64,000 bases of DNA from Asterochloris sp. CNOR1. Lineage: Eukaryota; Chlorophyta; Trebouxiophyceae; Trebouxiales; Trebouxiaceae. The notes under the pieces are model-generated. The model had not been told where the DNA came from, did no database searches, and worked only from the letters and a program-made list of their open reading frames with translations. This document shows, piece by piece, positions 49,952-63,371 of this stretch (its first letter is position 1; every line of letters begins with the position of its first letter). Location of the stretch: positions 1,922,001 through 1,986,000 of the forward strand of contig OZ017746.1 in NCBI GenBank assembly GCA_963969365.1. The letters run 5' to 3'. Made by a program: the position numbers and the translations under genes.

Positions 49952-52900
49952 ATGGGAGATCAGGAGTTGCAACAGGAAGTGAACTTCTTGATCTTACATG
50001 CGCTGAGATCAGGCCCATGCGGCGAGGCAGCTGATTTGCTGGAGCAGCAGCTGGCACAGCATGGTCTGCTGCCGACAAGGACTGATGTCACAGGTAAGCA
50101 GTCTCCTTGCAGAGCCACAGCTCCTGAGAGTGTCCAGATCTGGCTGGGGTGTCTTGGAGCAGGCTGAGCGCCAAAGTGTGAACATTTTCGTTCTTGCTTG
50201 AAGAGCACACCTCACATTGAGCTGAGATTTTTGCATGCAGGGAGGCAACAGCAGCTGAGCTATGACGCCTTGGCAACACGTTTCCAAGGCCTGGGCTCTG
50301 ATGCCCTCCCCCGCATGCTGCAGCAGCTGCTGGTCAGCAGCGGCCAGCCGGGCAGCACCACACTGCTGGGATCAGGTTGGTCCCTGGCCATGCTTCCTAC
50401 CACCAACAGCACCGCCCAGTGCTTATGCAAAGGCATCATTGTCACTGGCCAGTGACAGGGGCTGTTGTTGCTGTTATGACTAACTCAATCAACATCTTAC
50501 GGCAGCCCCTGACAGGCCAGTGGCCTGACCCATGCCGTCAGCCGCTAGTGCCTGCCTCTGAATGCAGGCGCCTTCAGCCTTGTGCCAGGCATGGAGCCCT
50601 TGCCTTCTGCCACAGTGCCCGGCTGGATGCGGCACCCTCACCCGTCTGGCGGGCTGGCAGGACGCCTGCTTGCACGAGAGACGGCTGTGGTACCCAGCTT
50701 GCACCAGCCCCATGCTGCGCTGCCCCTGTTCACCCAGATGCAGGCCATGCAGCACCAAAGCACCACCCGCGGCCACGACTTGGCCGTCTTTGTGGTCGAC
50801 GTGGACAGCAGGGGCCGCTATGTCTTCACAGGCTCAGATGATCAAAATGTCAAGGTACGCAGCAATCAGCTGCCAGCTTCAGCCTGCAGTGAGTGTGGTT
50901 GGGGAGTTGTTGTGGGCCCCCATCCCTGCGCCTCTGCAGGGGTTGCATCTTGTCAACCCCTGCCCCTGCATGACCCCTCCAATGCACCCAGTCAGCCTGC
51001 CAGGCATGCGAGACGCCCCTTGATGTCTGCAGATCTGGGATGCACAGACAAGCATGCTGGTGTCAAGCTGCCGGGGTCACCAGCACGATGTCAGCTGCCT
51101 GACGGTCAACTGCACCGATGCCATTCTGGCAAGCGGCTCCTATGACTGCTTCATCCGCACCTGGGGCCTGGAGGTGAGCTCTCAGCCTGTCTGCTGTGCT
51201 GTGTGCATCCAGCACTGATCTGGCTGAAGGTTTAAGGGTTTTGGCAAAGTACATTGTTGATAACCAGGAGAGTGCAGGCTAGGCCCGCTTGCTGTTGCCT
51301 GCACCTGGCATGGGCCAGATGCTGTGTTGCAAGCGGGCATGACCCCAACATAGACCAGCGGCAGTTTGTGAAGAGAGTAAGCCTCCAGGGCTCCTGAAGG
51401 AGCTGCCAGCATCTGCGCTTGTGCAACAAGGCACTTTCGTCTTGTGACCACCAGTCATGATTGCTGACCATGTCCAGAGCATGTCCCCAGCATCAGCAGC
51501 TGTCCAAACAATTCAGAGTATAGTTGATGCAAACAGTCTGTTGGGCTGCAGGGTCACGCCGAGGTGGGGGAGCCCGGTGCTGTGCTGAAAGGCCATGAGG
51601 GGGCCATAAATTACGTCACCTTCCACCCTCACCAGCCTGACCTGTTGCTGTCCTGTGCCAACGATGGCACCTGCCGCATCTGGAATGTGCTGGACCAGAG
51701 CTGCAGCCCTGTGGTGCTGGACATGCGGCAAGGCTTTCAGCAGCCGCCAGCCCCAGGTGGGCAGCTCTTTAACTGCTGTGGCCTCAGGCGTCCAGCTCAA
51801 CCAGGTGTTGCCTCCATTGCTGGTACATGCCCCGGCCGCATATGCTGCTGTGAGCCCCACCTACCCACCAGCAGGGGACCAGAAGTTGACAGCCAGGTCT
51901 CACTGGCTGGAAGGGCATCTGCCAACGCCTGGCAGCTTGGCGCTGCATTAGGCTCTGCGTAGGTGATCTGCCCTGAGGGTCTCTTTCTTTCCTGCCAGGA
52001 GCCGCAGCAGGAGCAGCGGCAATGTCAGATGCTGCCAGGGGTGCAGAAGCGGCTGCATCTGCAGCTGCCAGCCTGGCCCCTGCGGCTGTGAGTGCTGAGC
52101 ACCCAGGCACCTTTGCAGCTGCTGTCAGCGGCAGTGCACTTGGTGAGGAGTCCCAGAGCCCTGAGCCCCTGCTGGGTGGGGTTGATGGGCGAATGCAGAC
52201 AAGAAGGGGCACGCGAGTGGGGCCCACTGGCACCCCCTGGCCTGTATCAGCAGGTCAGTGGTGACACACCAAGAAGTCCAGCCAAGTTGAGCTTGTAAAC
52301 CAACACATGGTCATTTCTGCCAGTCCATATGCTGCTGCTGCTGTTTCAGCCCCAGCAGGTGCTTCTGCCAGCCCACACAGCCAACAAGTCTGCTGTTCCT
52401 GAATGAACACTCCTGCTGTCTCAGCTTCAGCAGGTGCTTCAGCAGGTGCTTCACCAGCCCAAACAGTCAACAAGGACCCTGCCGCTTTGTATTGACTACA
52501 CTGGTATGCTGCAGTTCCGATGGAGGTTGACGATGCCCCAGTGCAGCGCCGCCAGACGCGGCAGCAAGCCGCTGCTGCAGCTGCCAGTCAGCCACAGGGG
52601 CAGCCACTCTCCCAGGAGGCACGCCTGTGGCCTCCTGCTGAGGCAGATGATGACAACACCCTTCCTGATGCTGATGCACCCCCGGCCCAGGAGCTGTCTG
52701 AGGAGGTAGGCACACACCTGAAGTCTGCAGCGCACCCCTGGATGGTCTCACCTGCAACAGCACCATGCTTGTTGAGCCCTCTGGGTCTGAGCGCAACTCC
52801 CATGGGGGTGCCGTGGCGCTGGTACGCGGCTCCTGTGGGGGTGGCCGCCTGTGCACTGGGCAGGACGATGGGTGAGGGGTTGCAACCCCCATGACTCTGC

Positions 52901-55900
52901 TGTCATTGTTTGGTGCTGACTGCAGGCACTGGGAGAGGCCTTGCACCTCGTGGTCTGTGCCTGGAGCCGGGATGGGCGCACTGTCATCGCAGCTGGCAAG
53001 GACGGGCACATCTACATGTGGGGGCAGGAGAGGCAGCTCGCTGGCGCAGCCAGTGGCCTGGGGAAAGCAGCTGCCCTGCCCTGCGCTGCCGCTGGCAGCA
53101 GTGCGAGCACCAGCCAGCAGCCCACGTTTGTGTCCCACCCGTTGGGTGCTGGCCCAGTGCCGGCCACCACAGACGAGCTTGACCACTGGCACCCCCAAGG
53201 CCGCCTGTGCGGCCACACAGGCTGCATCAACGCCCTGCTGTTCAGCAAGGATGGGCAGCAGCTGGTCAGCGCTGGCGCAGATGGCACAGTACGGGTGAGT
53301 AGGCATGGTTCCTGTCGTCAGCAATCTGTCTAGTGTGGCAGGAAAGGCAGTCTGCTGGCTGCAGAGGCTGCAGAGGGCAGCAGCTGGGAGCACCAAACCT
53401 GGCAAGGGATTCACAGGTAGAAGCAGCATCTGACAAGCACACCACAGTGCATCAGTGCATGTTGCTTCCCCAAGACGCCTGAGCTTGCAGCAAGTAGGGT
53501 TGTGCAGTAAGGCATTCACCTCAAGCATCAAGCACTGTGTGCAGGTTTGGCAGCACTACGATGAGTCAAGGGGTGCTGCAGCCTGGCGGCCCAGGTTGGT
53601 GCTGGTGGCTCAGCTGGAGGAGCAGCAGCCCGGCCGCCGCCGGCGCAAGGCCCCCAAGCCTGTGAGGGACCCCATCTGGACGGCTGACGGACTCAGGGTG
53701 AGAGCTGCAGCTGCTGGCCTCAATTGCCAGAAAGCCCTGCAGAGCGGCTTGCAGGAGGGCCGGTGCAACAGCAAGTCTTCCAAGTGGGGCCTGCAAATTG
53801 CCACAAGATCTGCAGCTGCAGGACCAATGTCAAGACTGCGAGGACACCCAGGGGCCATGAGCTTGCGGTTGCAGCGCCCCTCAGGCTGGGATGCAGGGCT
53901 CCTACCTGCACTGCACATCTGGAGTTGACTTGCATGCAGATTGCAGCAACTCAAGGCAGCACTTCAGGGGCAGTGCGTACCAAGCCAGCGTGGTGCCGCA
54001 AACCTGAATGCTTCCAATGGCAGCTTGGTCGGTGCCATGCAAGCAGGTGTGAGCTGCCCTGCTCTAATCTGTGGGTCCTCCTTACTGCAGGCGGTCACCA
54101 CCTGGATGTGCAGAAAGCATTGTACTTGCATGGGCTTTGCAGCGTCCGCCATGAAAAGCTATGTGGGAAGCTGGTTCTACGTCGTATCTCAGTACCCAGC
54201 ACCTGTCTCGCCTGCCTGACGGCAGAGCCGGGCGGCGAACTAGCATCGTGAAAGGCAAGCACGCCTGGCAAAACTGGCTGCAGGTGCTGGCACCCACAGG
54301 CAACACAGTCTTTGTGTGGAGTGCCCACTCCGGCAGTAGGCTACACACGCTGACTGGCCACCAGGGCATCATCACAGTTTTGGAGGGACACCCTGTAGAG
54401 CCTCGCCTAGCCTTCACAGCCGATGTTGAAGGCGCCATCTGTATCTGGGACGTGGAAGCTGGGGCGCTTCTGAAAAGGTGTGACTAACGCCTGTGCTTGT
54501 CTGCACTGCGCACTCATCACGCTTTCTAGCAAGAAGGATTGAGCTGAACAGGAGCAATCTCGAACTGGTGCATCTCCTGCATCTGAGAAGGCAGTGCTCA
54601 GTGCGCAACCTACATTTTGCATCCCTGCTGCGCAACACTCAAGCTGTTTCTTGGATTGGCCCTCCCTGCTTGCTGCTGCTGCTCCCTCTTAGACACAGTC
54701 GTGCCTCCCTGTCTCTATCCTCACGACATCATGCAGTGCAGCAGACAGATGTTTGTTGTCCCTATGTGCGATGCTTGTGCTGAAGCTGTGCAAACCCTGC
54801 AGTTTCTCCACCCGGCATACAGACCCCAGCGGAAGGGGCTGGGTCGACCCCTTGCCAGTCCTGGACGGTCGCTGGCTGGCAGATGGGAGCGCCCTGGTGG
54901 TCAGCGACAAGGCCGCCAACTGGCACTGCTACGGCCTGGGGCCTGGCTTGAGCAGGTGGGGTTGCAGGGCCACTGCAGACGACATCATCAGGCTTGGGAC
55001 ACATGCACCTTGGCCACTGGCTTCCCTGCTCACCCTTTGTGCGGACCCGAACAAAGAACTTTCTCGCTACAATCCACCATCAGGTCCTCTCTCAAGCGCA
55101 GTACGGCCCTCAGCTTGAGAGACTCTGAGGCTGTCACTTGTGCTGTGCAGGCAGCGCATAAAGTTTGATCAGTTCTTTGTCGAGGAAAATGAGGATCTGG
55201 AGTGGGATGCCCGCGGCAATGTCATCTTCCTGCACACCCAGCGCCCAGCATTTCTCTGCAGGTGCGGCAGAGGCGCCTCACATGCTCACCCTTGCCTTCA
55301 GTCAAAGCTGCCCTGCTGAGCTTTCACAAGCGCATGCAGGCCTGTCCCCTCCCTATGCACCAAGCCATGACATTCTGTGTCATTGAAGCATTGCACACTC
55401 CGAAATGCTTGCCTGGCCTCAACCCCTGTGCATCAAACCCAGCTGCGCGTATGGCGCTGCCCAGCCTGATTGGCTGCATCCCCTGGGCCTGCAAAACAGT
55501 CCTGCCTGTGGAGCCAGCCCCGCCTACTGGGGACTGTCCAGTGGAGCCCAGTGTACACCAAACTTCACACAGAAGCACTGTACTTTGTAGGGGCAAGCTG
55601 TGCAACATTGCCAGCCAGCCCTATGGGCAGGCATACCAGGAGGCGTATCAGACAGGCAACCTGGGCACCCTGAGCGTGGATGAGGCGCAGGACCGCAGTG
55701 CCTGGCACTTCAGCCATGGGCGCCCAGCTGGTGCTGATGAGGTGCCACCAAGCGTGGTCCTGGCGAGGCAGGCAGCCAAGGTGGGCTGGTGCCTGTGTGG
55801 GCAGGCATAGATCAGAGCTGATTTGCTGAAACATTTCCAGGTTGGAGGCCGCACTGACAGCTGTGGTATCTGCTGGCTGCTGGCAGGCGCCCTGCAAACC

Positions 55901-58900
55901 AGAAGGTCACGTTTGTGCAGCTGCGCTGTACGCGCTTTGGCAGCTTTGCTGCTGAGCAGCCTGCACCCAGATTCTGGCAGGCTTACATGTGCCGAACATC
56001 AGTGAAGTCTGGGGTCCCAAAAGTGGAGCTTGACCTGCTGCAGGACAGACGGCGACCTGGCACCTTCCACCTGGCTGAACTTGCTGCTGAGGAGATGTAT
56101 GCTGAGCACCGGCAGAGGGAGGCTGACGAGGCTGCTCTGGACCAGGCCACAGCTGCAGAGCAGCAGCAGCAGCCGTCAGCCAGCCAAGCAGTCCCGCCGG
56201 CACCTGGTGCTGGGGCCGCTCACAGCGGGACTGTACCTGATGCAGTCGATGAGGTGAGCTGGAGTGTTGTGGGAGGTCAGCGCCCAGCAACTGCACTTCG
56301 CTTCCAGGTGGGCCTCACCTCTGGCCAGCAGAACAACGGCAGTGGGGCCATGTCTGCTGGAAGCAGATGTTGTTTGAGTGCTTCCTGCAGTAGCCTGAAG
56401 ATGGCATCACAACCAGGCGTCAGAAGCGCCCCTGCTTCGGTATGGTCACCTCTGCAGAGCGACTTCCAGTATGATTGGCACACATCTGCAGGCCCTGAGG
56501 CCCGTCAAGGCTGCTGCACTGCCCTGGATGCAGTTTGAGTCAGGTGCCCATACTGAGGCAGATGAGGACAGTGACTACCTGGCCTCAGCTGACCTGGAGG
56601 ACGATGATGACCTAGATGCAGACGCCGACTTCATTGCTGAAGAGGAGCGCTCACCTGCTCCCAGCGGTGAGCTGCTGAGCAAAAGATGTTTGAGCTTTAT
56701 AGAAAGCTGGGCCCAAAGGCACTGTGAGAAGCTTTTGGCGTGCTCCTGCCAATACATGATATGATGACATTGATGTTTTTGATGGCAATGATCCATCATT
56801 GCAGAGGGGGGGCATTCTCCCGTCACAATACTTGAGAGCTGCTAGGTAAAGGTAGATTGGTTCATAACACATACTTGACGCAATGACATGAAAGCATGTG
56901 TGTGGCATACCTTCAGGGCACCAGACCTCTGAGTTGGGGAGCAGTCAGGCAACCATCAGCCGCCGCCCGCGGTGATGCCTGCCCTTGGGACAAGGGTTGC
57001 TGCTCTCTTGCAGCTCTGTGAGGCCATGTGGCAGTGGCGCAGTGGGCAGCAAGACTGCGCCTGTCAGCCCAACCTATGTTCGCCTTTCAACACAGTCTGT
57101 GTATGCCCTGCAGAAGGGCAGCAGGCGCAGCCGCAGCAGGCAGGGATCAGCCACCCCAGCAGGGCTGATAGGGCGCGGCGGCGGTGGGAGCAGCAGGTCC
57201 CTGGCAGCGAAGATGAGGACGATGGCTCCCTCAGCGACGACGGGGATGACCCTGACTTGGAGGCGCAGATGCAGGTGGGCTTGCCATTGTGCAGCAGCTG
57301 GCTGCGTGTTCAGGGACCAGCAAGGCTCACAGGGTTCTGCCTTAGATGCAGGTGAAAGACTGTTGTGCTGCTGGGCATGGGTTGTACAGACACACTCCAG
57401 GTGGGGTTACACAATCTAACCTAGAGGTGCAGTTGCAGGGAAGTGCCTGGATATGCAATGGCTATCTGGATGGGCGGGGACCAGCAGGGCTGAGACCTGA
57501 AGATGTAGAGCCAGATTGGGCACTGCCCTGGATTGATGAGATGCTGGACATGGCCTGTGTACACAGGCGCAGCTGTGGGCAAGGCACTGGCTGCAGAGCT
57601 GCTGGGCTGTGTAAAGTCGGTTGGGCTGGGTGCTGGACATGTAGATGCAAGTTGTGCTTCATCTGTGCGCAGGCTGCCAACCTAGGTCCTCAAGGGACAC
57701 ACCCAGGTGGCGCAGCCATCCCTGCAATGGCTGCTGTGCCGTCTGCGCGTGCTCTGCATGTTATTGACTTGGCTGGGGGCACTTAGGATGGCTTCTGGGG
57801 CCTGGAGGCAAAAACTTGGCACCTTGGCTGTTGTTATGACCAGCGAATGTCAGGGTGGGGACTGGAGGCTCATTGCACGTGAGCCACCAACCAATCACTT
57901 GGCAGTCCGCATACATCGGGACTTGGAGCACATGTGAAAGTTTGGATGTGTGCATGGCCAGGGGAACCAATGCTGGGCTGGAGGCACATATGCTGATGGG
58001 CCTGCTAGCCTGCACAGACTGGTAGGCCCTTGTGCATGAAAAGGGAGCCATCGAGTGGGCTGCGCCCTGAAGGTGCAGCCCCCTAAAGGGGGGGCGTTGG
58101 CAGGGGCCCAGCCACACTGTTGTTATGGGATAGGGACAGCAAGCTGGTCTGGCCATAAGGGCCGAGATTACAGAAGCACTTGGTGGCCGTTCCAATGAGG
58201 TGGGGTCACCTGCCTAGCCCGCAGAGTTTATCTTCTGGGCGTTCCTGCAGCAACCTGTCGCATCGAAGTGGAGTCAAACAGCCTGTGTGGTAGCCAGCCA
58301 GCTGCTGCCAGGCAGCTCCCAAGGTCTGGCGCAAAGCCCAGCGCTGTGCAGGCTGAACTGTCAGAGAGCGGGAACGAGGCAGGGCCCTCCCGGCGTCAGC
58401 CCCAGCGGCGGCGGCGGCGCAAGCGGCGGCGTCCGCAGCAAGAGCCAGAGCACGGCGAGGAAGAGGCAGGGGAGGCAGGCTGGCAGATCCCAGACCCTGC
58501 AAAGGAGGCAGCTGATGCGGGTGCTGTTGGACTCTCACAGCAGCCGCAGCGGCAGAGGCGCCGACGCAACAGGCAGCAGCCACAGCAAGTGCCCGACAAG
58601 GACGAGGCAGGCTGGGCCGCCCCGGACCCTGTGAGGGAGGCAGCTGACGGGGATACAGCTCTGCCTCTGCGTCGGCCGCAGCGCCAGAGGGCGCGGCGCC
58701 TGAGGCAGCGGCCGCAGCACAGGTGTGACGACAACAAGGCAGGGGAGCAAGACTGGCCCGGCCCAGAGCCTGCAGAGGAGGCAGCTGCTGCGGGTACTGG
58801 TGGCCTGCCACGGCGCCCGCAGCGCCATGTGCGCCGGCGGCTGCCACCAGAGGACTCCAGCTCAGACCAAGCGGCAGGAGGCGATGCTGCACCATCCTGG

Positions 58901-61900
58901 GCAGCACCTGCCGATGCTGCTCCTGCAGTGCAGCAGCAGGGGCGCACCCGCAGCGCTGGCGGCCAGCAGCAGCAGCAGCTTGCCCGGCCTGCAGAGGCGT
59001 ATGAGTGGCTCCAGGTGGGTTGAGGAAATCAGTAGTTCACCTCTTCTCAGCCTGATCTCAGAGGACCTGTCTATTCTAGTAGCAATGTGACTTGCCAGCA
59101 TGTTGCCCGACCGCCAACTGCAACATCACAACACTCAGGACCTATACTGTTGACTGCAGGCCTGTGAGCCTGAGCCTGGGTTGTATGTGCCCCAGGTTGG
59201 CGATGAGGTGCTCTACTTCCGCAGCGGCCACCAGGCTTATGCAGAGGCTGCTGGCGCTGACCTGGGCAGCAGGCCTCCCTGGGACCACTTCCAGGTGCAT
59301 AATGCACTTGCTGCTTCTGCAATGCTGGGTGTTCATGCGGAGGCTCTCAGGACCATTTGGAACTACAGGGGCCCACAAGCCTCTGCTGCTGCATGTTGCA
59401 TTGTCAGGATCCACTCATCCTGCACACAACTTGCAGCAGCCTGCGCAGGACCCCTCAGGCTGCCGCTGCCTGCTCACCTGTAAGCCTGCCTGGCACAGCA
59501 AAGGGTGGTTGCAGGGGTAAGGCTCCTTCTTATCTTGGTGGCAGGCACCCAGCTGGTTGCGTGTCCTTGCTTCAAGCCCCAGCTGCCTCCCCTGACTGCC
59601 TGCCTGGCCCTGCAGGAGTGCCGCGGAGACCCAATGGACTTTGCCCTGCCCTGCACGGTGACAGATGTCACCTACAGGATCCAGCAGGGCAGGACTGTGC
59701 CCCAGGTGGAGCTGGAGGAGCACAAACATGGCATCAGGCTGGCAGTTGACCTGCCCGCGCCCTCGGAGGGGCACTCCGAGTTTGTTGTGCCCTACGCCCG
59801 GTGGCCTCTTCTGTCCAGCAGGGCTGTCTGGCAGGAGGGGGACCACTGCCAGGTGGGTCCTGCTTGTCTGGACATTCGGCATTGTCATGCCCAATCCAGG
59901 TCATGATCGTAGTGTCAGCACATAGCTGACTTGGAGCATTGCTGGGCAGGTGTGCCCGTGTGACTGGTCACTAACGGCTGCCAAAAGCACTGGTGAATCT
60001 CAGCACACAGCTGCGCTGCGGCATTGCTGGATCAGCAGGCCCTTCCGTGGCACGTTGCGGCAGCTCTTTGATCAGCGTCACCACTCAGGTTTTGTTTTGC
60101 CCCTGAGCGTGGCTGCCCCTGGATACTTTGCTGTGTGCACAGATGACTGCGTGCATTGTTGCTTCACTTTGCTGCAGGTCTGGTTCTCAGAAGGAAGCCA
60201 GTCTGGCAGGTGGTGGACGGGGCAAGTCCTTGATGTGAGGCACCACAATGCAGAGGATCCCTGGGAGCAGCTGTACATTGAGTACGGCAAGGTGAGAGAT
60301 GGCATCCAAGTCACAACACATAAGAGCAAGCCCCGCCTGTTAGTGACATCCAGCAACCATGCGCAAAGCGCATGCCATCTACTCAAGTGAGGTCCCTCCT
60401 GATCAGGGCATTGTCTGCCTGCTTTGGCTGTGCCAGCGACACACAGCTGCTCCCCAGGAAGTTAGCAGGGCTGTGCAGCCAGGCATGGGGCGGCCTGCTG
60501 CTGGAGCATACCATGCTGCTGGTCTGTGTCCAGAGCGGAGCAGTCATTGCTCGCCATTGACGGCATAAAGTTTGCAAGTCAGCACAGGGCGCCACTGCTG
60601 CAGGAGAACTATATGGATCCAGATGCTGAGCAAGAGCGGCATCAGCTGAGCCCCTGGGAGTTGTTCCTCCCTGGCACCACCCGGGAGCAGGCAGCTGCAG
60701 AGTTGCCTGTCTTGGCTGAGGAGGTACAGACAGCAGCAGTGCTGGCCCTGCATCAGGCTGCGCAGGACCCCAGCTTTGAGCTGCTGCTGGAGACGCCTGC
60801 AGCTGATGCCAGCTTTCCACTGGCAAGCGGAGGTGTGTGCACTGCATATGCCCGCCAAAGTCTGGAAGATGAGGCTGCTCAATGGTGCTTGTACGTGACT
60901 GGCATTCTAGCATCCTGCGAAGTCGCTTAGATTGCCTGTCATGGCACCTTGCAGGCAGGCACAATCTCACTCTGCCTGCCCCCAAGTCTCCAACAGCAAG
61001 CTGCAGGGCGCTTGGCCATACTTCAAGCCCCTAAAGATTTGCATCATCTAGCTAAATCAGATGCTCTTGACAACTTCAGCCTCATCCTTTAGCCCCTCAG
61101 CTCCCTTCTCCTGCCATAGCAGCTGCAGCCTGCAAGGCGCTGCCCCTGGACGACCACCTTTGAGCCTCCATGCCCCTGGCCTGCAGAGGGCTGCATCTTC
61201 TACAATGCCAGCATCCCACTGCCCATGTCGCTGGCCATCATTCTGTCCCGCCTGGAGAACAAATTCTATCGCAGTTGCAAAGCCCTCAGGCGGGATCTGC
61301 AACTCCTGGCAGAGAATGCAGCGGAGTTCAATGGGGCTGATAGTAACCTTGCTGCACAAGCTCAAGGTGGGTGTCTGCGGGCTGTCCCTGAGGTCATCAC
61401 TTGAGTACACAAACTGAGTTGAGCCAAGGCAAATGTCTGAAGAGGTGCTGCAAAGGTGCCAGCCTCCTTGGAGGCGCCATTTTGCAGGGTGGACCGAGCT
61501 GCTGCCAGGCCACAAGCTGAGGCTTGAGAATGCTTCCAGCCCAGTCTCACGGTGACTGATACACGATGTACTGCATGCATGCCAGCATCCTGGGACTGTT
61601 AGCTGTGCCGCAAAGAGAGTCAGCTGCGTGCTGCTGGACTCATGCACTTTGCCTCCTCTACCCTCTTGCCAGACAATCTGCCCCTCTTCAGGGTCAAATG
61701 CTCCATTGCTGCTGCCTGCTGTTGTTGAACAGCGCGGTGTCCACAGCTGATGGCAATTTAATCCACCTAATCCCAAGATGCCCCTGCTAAAGGGCAAAAC
61801 TCCCCATTGTGCAGGACTGGTGACTCAGCTGACGGCCAAGATCGACACCGTGCAAGCTGCCTGTGACAGGCCCGCGCCCTGCACCACATCAGGGAGGGAG

Positions 61901-62659
61901 AGGACACAGCTGCAGGCAGAGCGGGACCTCGGCAGAGTAGACGCTGCAGAGCCGCGTCACGCTGCAAGGGACCATCAGACACTTGAGGCTGCCAGCACAT
62001 CACAGCCTGGAGCTGCTGTGGGCCAGCAGCCGCAAGAAGCTGCTGCTGCTGGCCCTGACGAGGGTGCAGCGGCACAAATGATGCCACCATATGAGGCTGC
62101 CACTGCTGGCCATGCTGAGGATGCTGCAGACATCCTGCAACAGCTGCATCAGCGACAGCAGCATGAATCTGGCACCGCTGGCCCCAGTGAAACTGCCACA
62201 GCGCAGGCGACTGGCCCTCGCGCTGCTGCTGCTGCCTGTGCGGACAATCTGCGGGGTGGGCAAGCTGCTGGTGCCAGCGGTGCCAGCAGCGATGCAATGA
62301 ATGACACGGCTGCAGATCTAGATGTTTCAGATGGCGTGGCAGGGGGGTCTGGCGTCTCTGAGCAGAGCTGCGGCGCACAGCACCCAGCGCAGAGCCAAGC
62401 TGCGTGTAATATGAAGCGCAACAGGGGCAGCAGGACCGCTGACGACAGTGCTGGGACCCACCCAGAGCCCATTCCTGGCAATTTTTTGCGTGTAGGCCTG
62501 CGAGCTGACCGCAAGCAGCCCGACAGGTTCAACCCAGACGTTGTCCCTTGCTGTGCACGCCCCAGCAGACTTCAAAACACTGGAAGGGGTCACACCCCGC
62601 GGCGCAGCACCAGAGCCCAGGCAGGGCAAGTTGCTTACGCAGAAAGCGATTCTGATTGA
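49952..62659 (+). CDS. BRWD/PHIP: BRWD/PHIP-type WD40 and bromodomain protein
   Basis: Chromatin reader and CUL4-DDB1 substrate-receptor family. The start gives MGDQELQQEVNFLILHALRS with LLEQQLAQHGLLP, the helical N-terminus. WD40 exons follow: VFVVDVDSRGRYVFTGSDDQ (50.8 kb), DVSCLTVNCTDAILASGSYD (51.1 kb), HEGAINYVTFHPHQPDLLLS (51.6 kb), VCAWSRDGRTVIAAGKDGHI (52.97 kb), LTGHQGIITVLEGHP (54.35 kb). KFDQFFVEENEDLEWDARGN (55.2 kb) is the BRWD linker. Acidic exons (56.5-57.3 kb) and a repeat-rich basic region (58.3-59.0 kb) precede VGDEVLYFRSGHQAYAEAAG (59.2 kb). CRGDPMDFALPCTVTDVTYR and WFSEGSQSGRWWTGQVLD are the BRWD tudor/chromo-like modules. The bromodomain (61.2-61.37 kb) has IPLPMSLAIILSRLENKFYR and AENAAEFNGADSNLA. 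The final exon (61.8 kb on) ends RRSTRAQAGQVAYAESDSD. About thirty exons; many borders not resolved. Confidence 0.92.
52341..52475. repeat. Tandem copies, 75-bp period, in the BRWD gene
   Basis: A segment from 52341 (TTTCAGCCCCAGCAGGTGCT, then CCAGCCCACACAGCCAACAA) recurs from 52416 (TCTCAGCTTCAGCAGGTGCT, then CCAGCCCAAACAGTCAACAA). The second copy also contains an internal short doubling of CAGCAGGTGCTT. Each copy has a pyrimidine-rich CAG acceptor look. Confidence 0.8.
58388..58860 (+). repeat. Four coding repeats of about 44-49 residues in the BRWD protein
   Basis: Units begin near 58391, 58538, 58670 and 58811 (spacings about 147, 132 and 141 bases, all whole codons). Each has a Pro-Gln-Arg basic cluster (RRQPQRRRRRKRRRPQQ, SQQPQRQRRRRNRQQPQ, LRRPQRQRARRLRQRPQ, PRRPQRHVRRRLPP). 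In the first three it is followed by an acidic Trp segment (EEAGEAGWQIPDPAKEAADA, DKDEAGWAAPDPVREAADG, AGEQDWPGPEPAEEAAAAG). Confidence 0.9.
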
Positions 62660-63371
62660 AGGCATTCAGCACCCATTGTTGAGCACTCCCTGGCCCAACA
62701 GCATAATGTCCCAGTACTGTTGGCCCTCAAACTTACACCCTGGTTTTGCCCTAAATCTCGTGAACTCAGGCACAGCACAGCTGTCGTCACAGACTTAGCC
62801 AGGCCGCTTCCGTGGTGATCTGCCACGAAAGCTGCGTGAGCCACCAAAGTTCTGTTTCACGCCAGTGCTTGTTCCTGACTTCCGGGAAGTTAGAGGAGGT
62901 GAATTACCATGGGGGCTGAGCACCTGTAGCCGCCTCCACGAATGCCTTACGGAAAATTTGTCTCGGAAGGGACTGAGAGTGTTACAGTCTCTCTCTTGCT
63001 GCTGCCAAGCTGTGTGCTGCAGGCCTGCCGGGAGTAGGTGTTGCCTGCTTGAAAAGTGCAAACCCCGCAGATGGTCCCTAGTGGCTGCAGATGCACCCCC
63101 CTGGCCAGGTGCAGGTGGCAATCTCCGTGCTGAAGACAATAACAGGCTTCAGGCGGCATGTCTGGCAGGCCAACGAATGCGCGCAGGCCGACCAACAATC
63201 AGCTTCTGTGAGGCCTGCCTTAACGTTCAACATGCACGCCCCTGTGGCGATCCACTGGTCTTCCTTGCCTGAACTTGACAGTCTCCCGCCGCTCTCTCAC
63301 CTTGTCCGCGGTTCAGCATTCTCCTGCTGGATGCAGCGCTGGTGTCACCGTGGCCCATGTGCCTGCTGCAG
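62660..63371. other. BRWD 3' UTR and intergenic stretch
   Basis: About 700 bases with no firmly supported exon. A minus-strand frame (62795-63139) ends in a basic Gly/Ser/Arg tail (FGGSRSFRGRSPRKRPG) and could be the last exon of a minus gene, but nothing on either side confirms this. Confidence 0.3.

Noticed and set aside
62795-63139. Minus-strand frame ending in an RGR-type basic tail
   Set aside because: It could be the last exon of a minus gene, but the exons to the right are on plus and no upstream minus exon could be joined.
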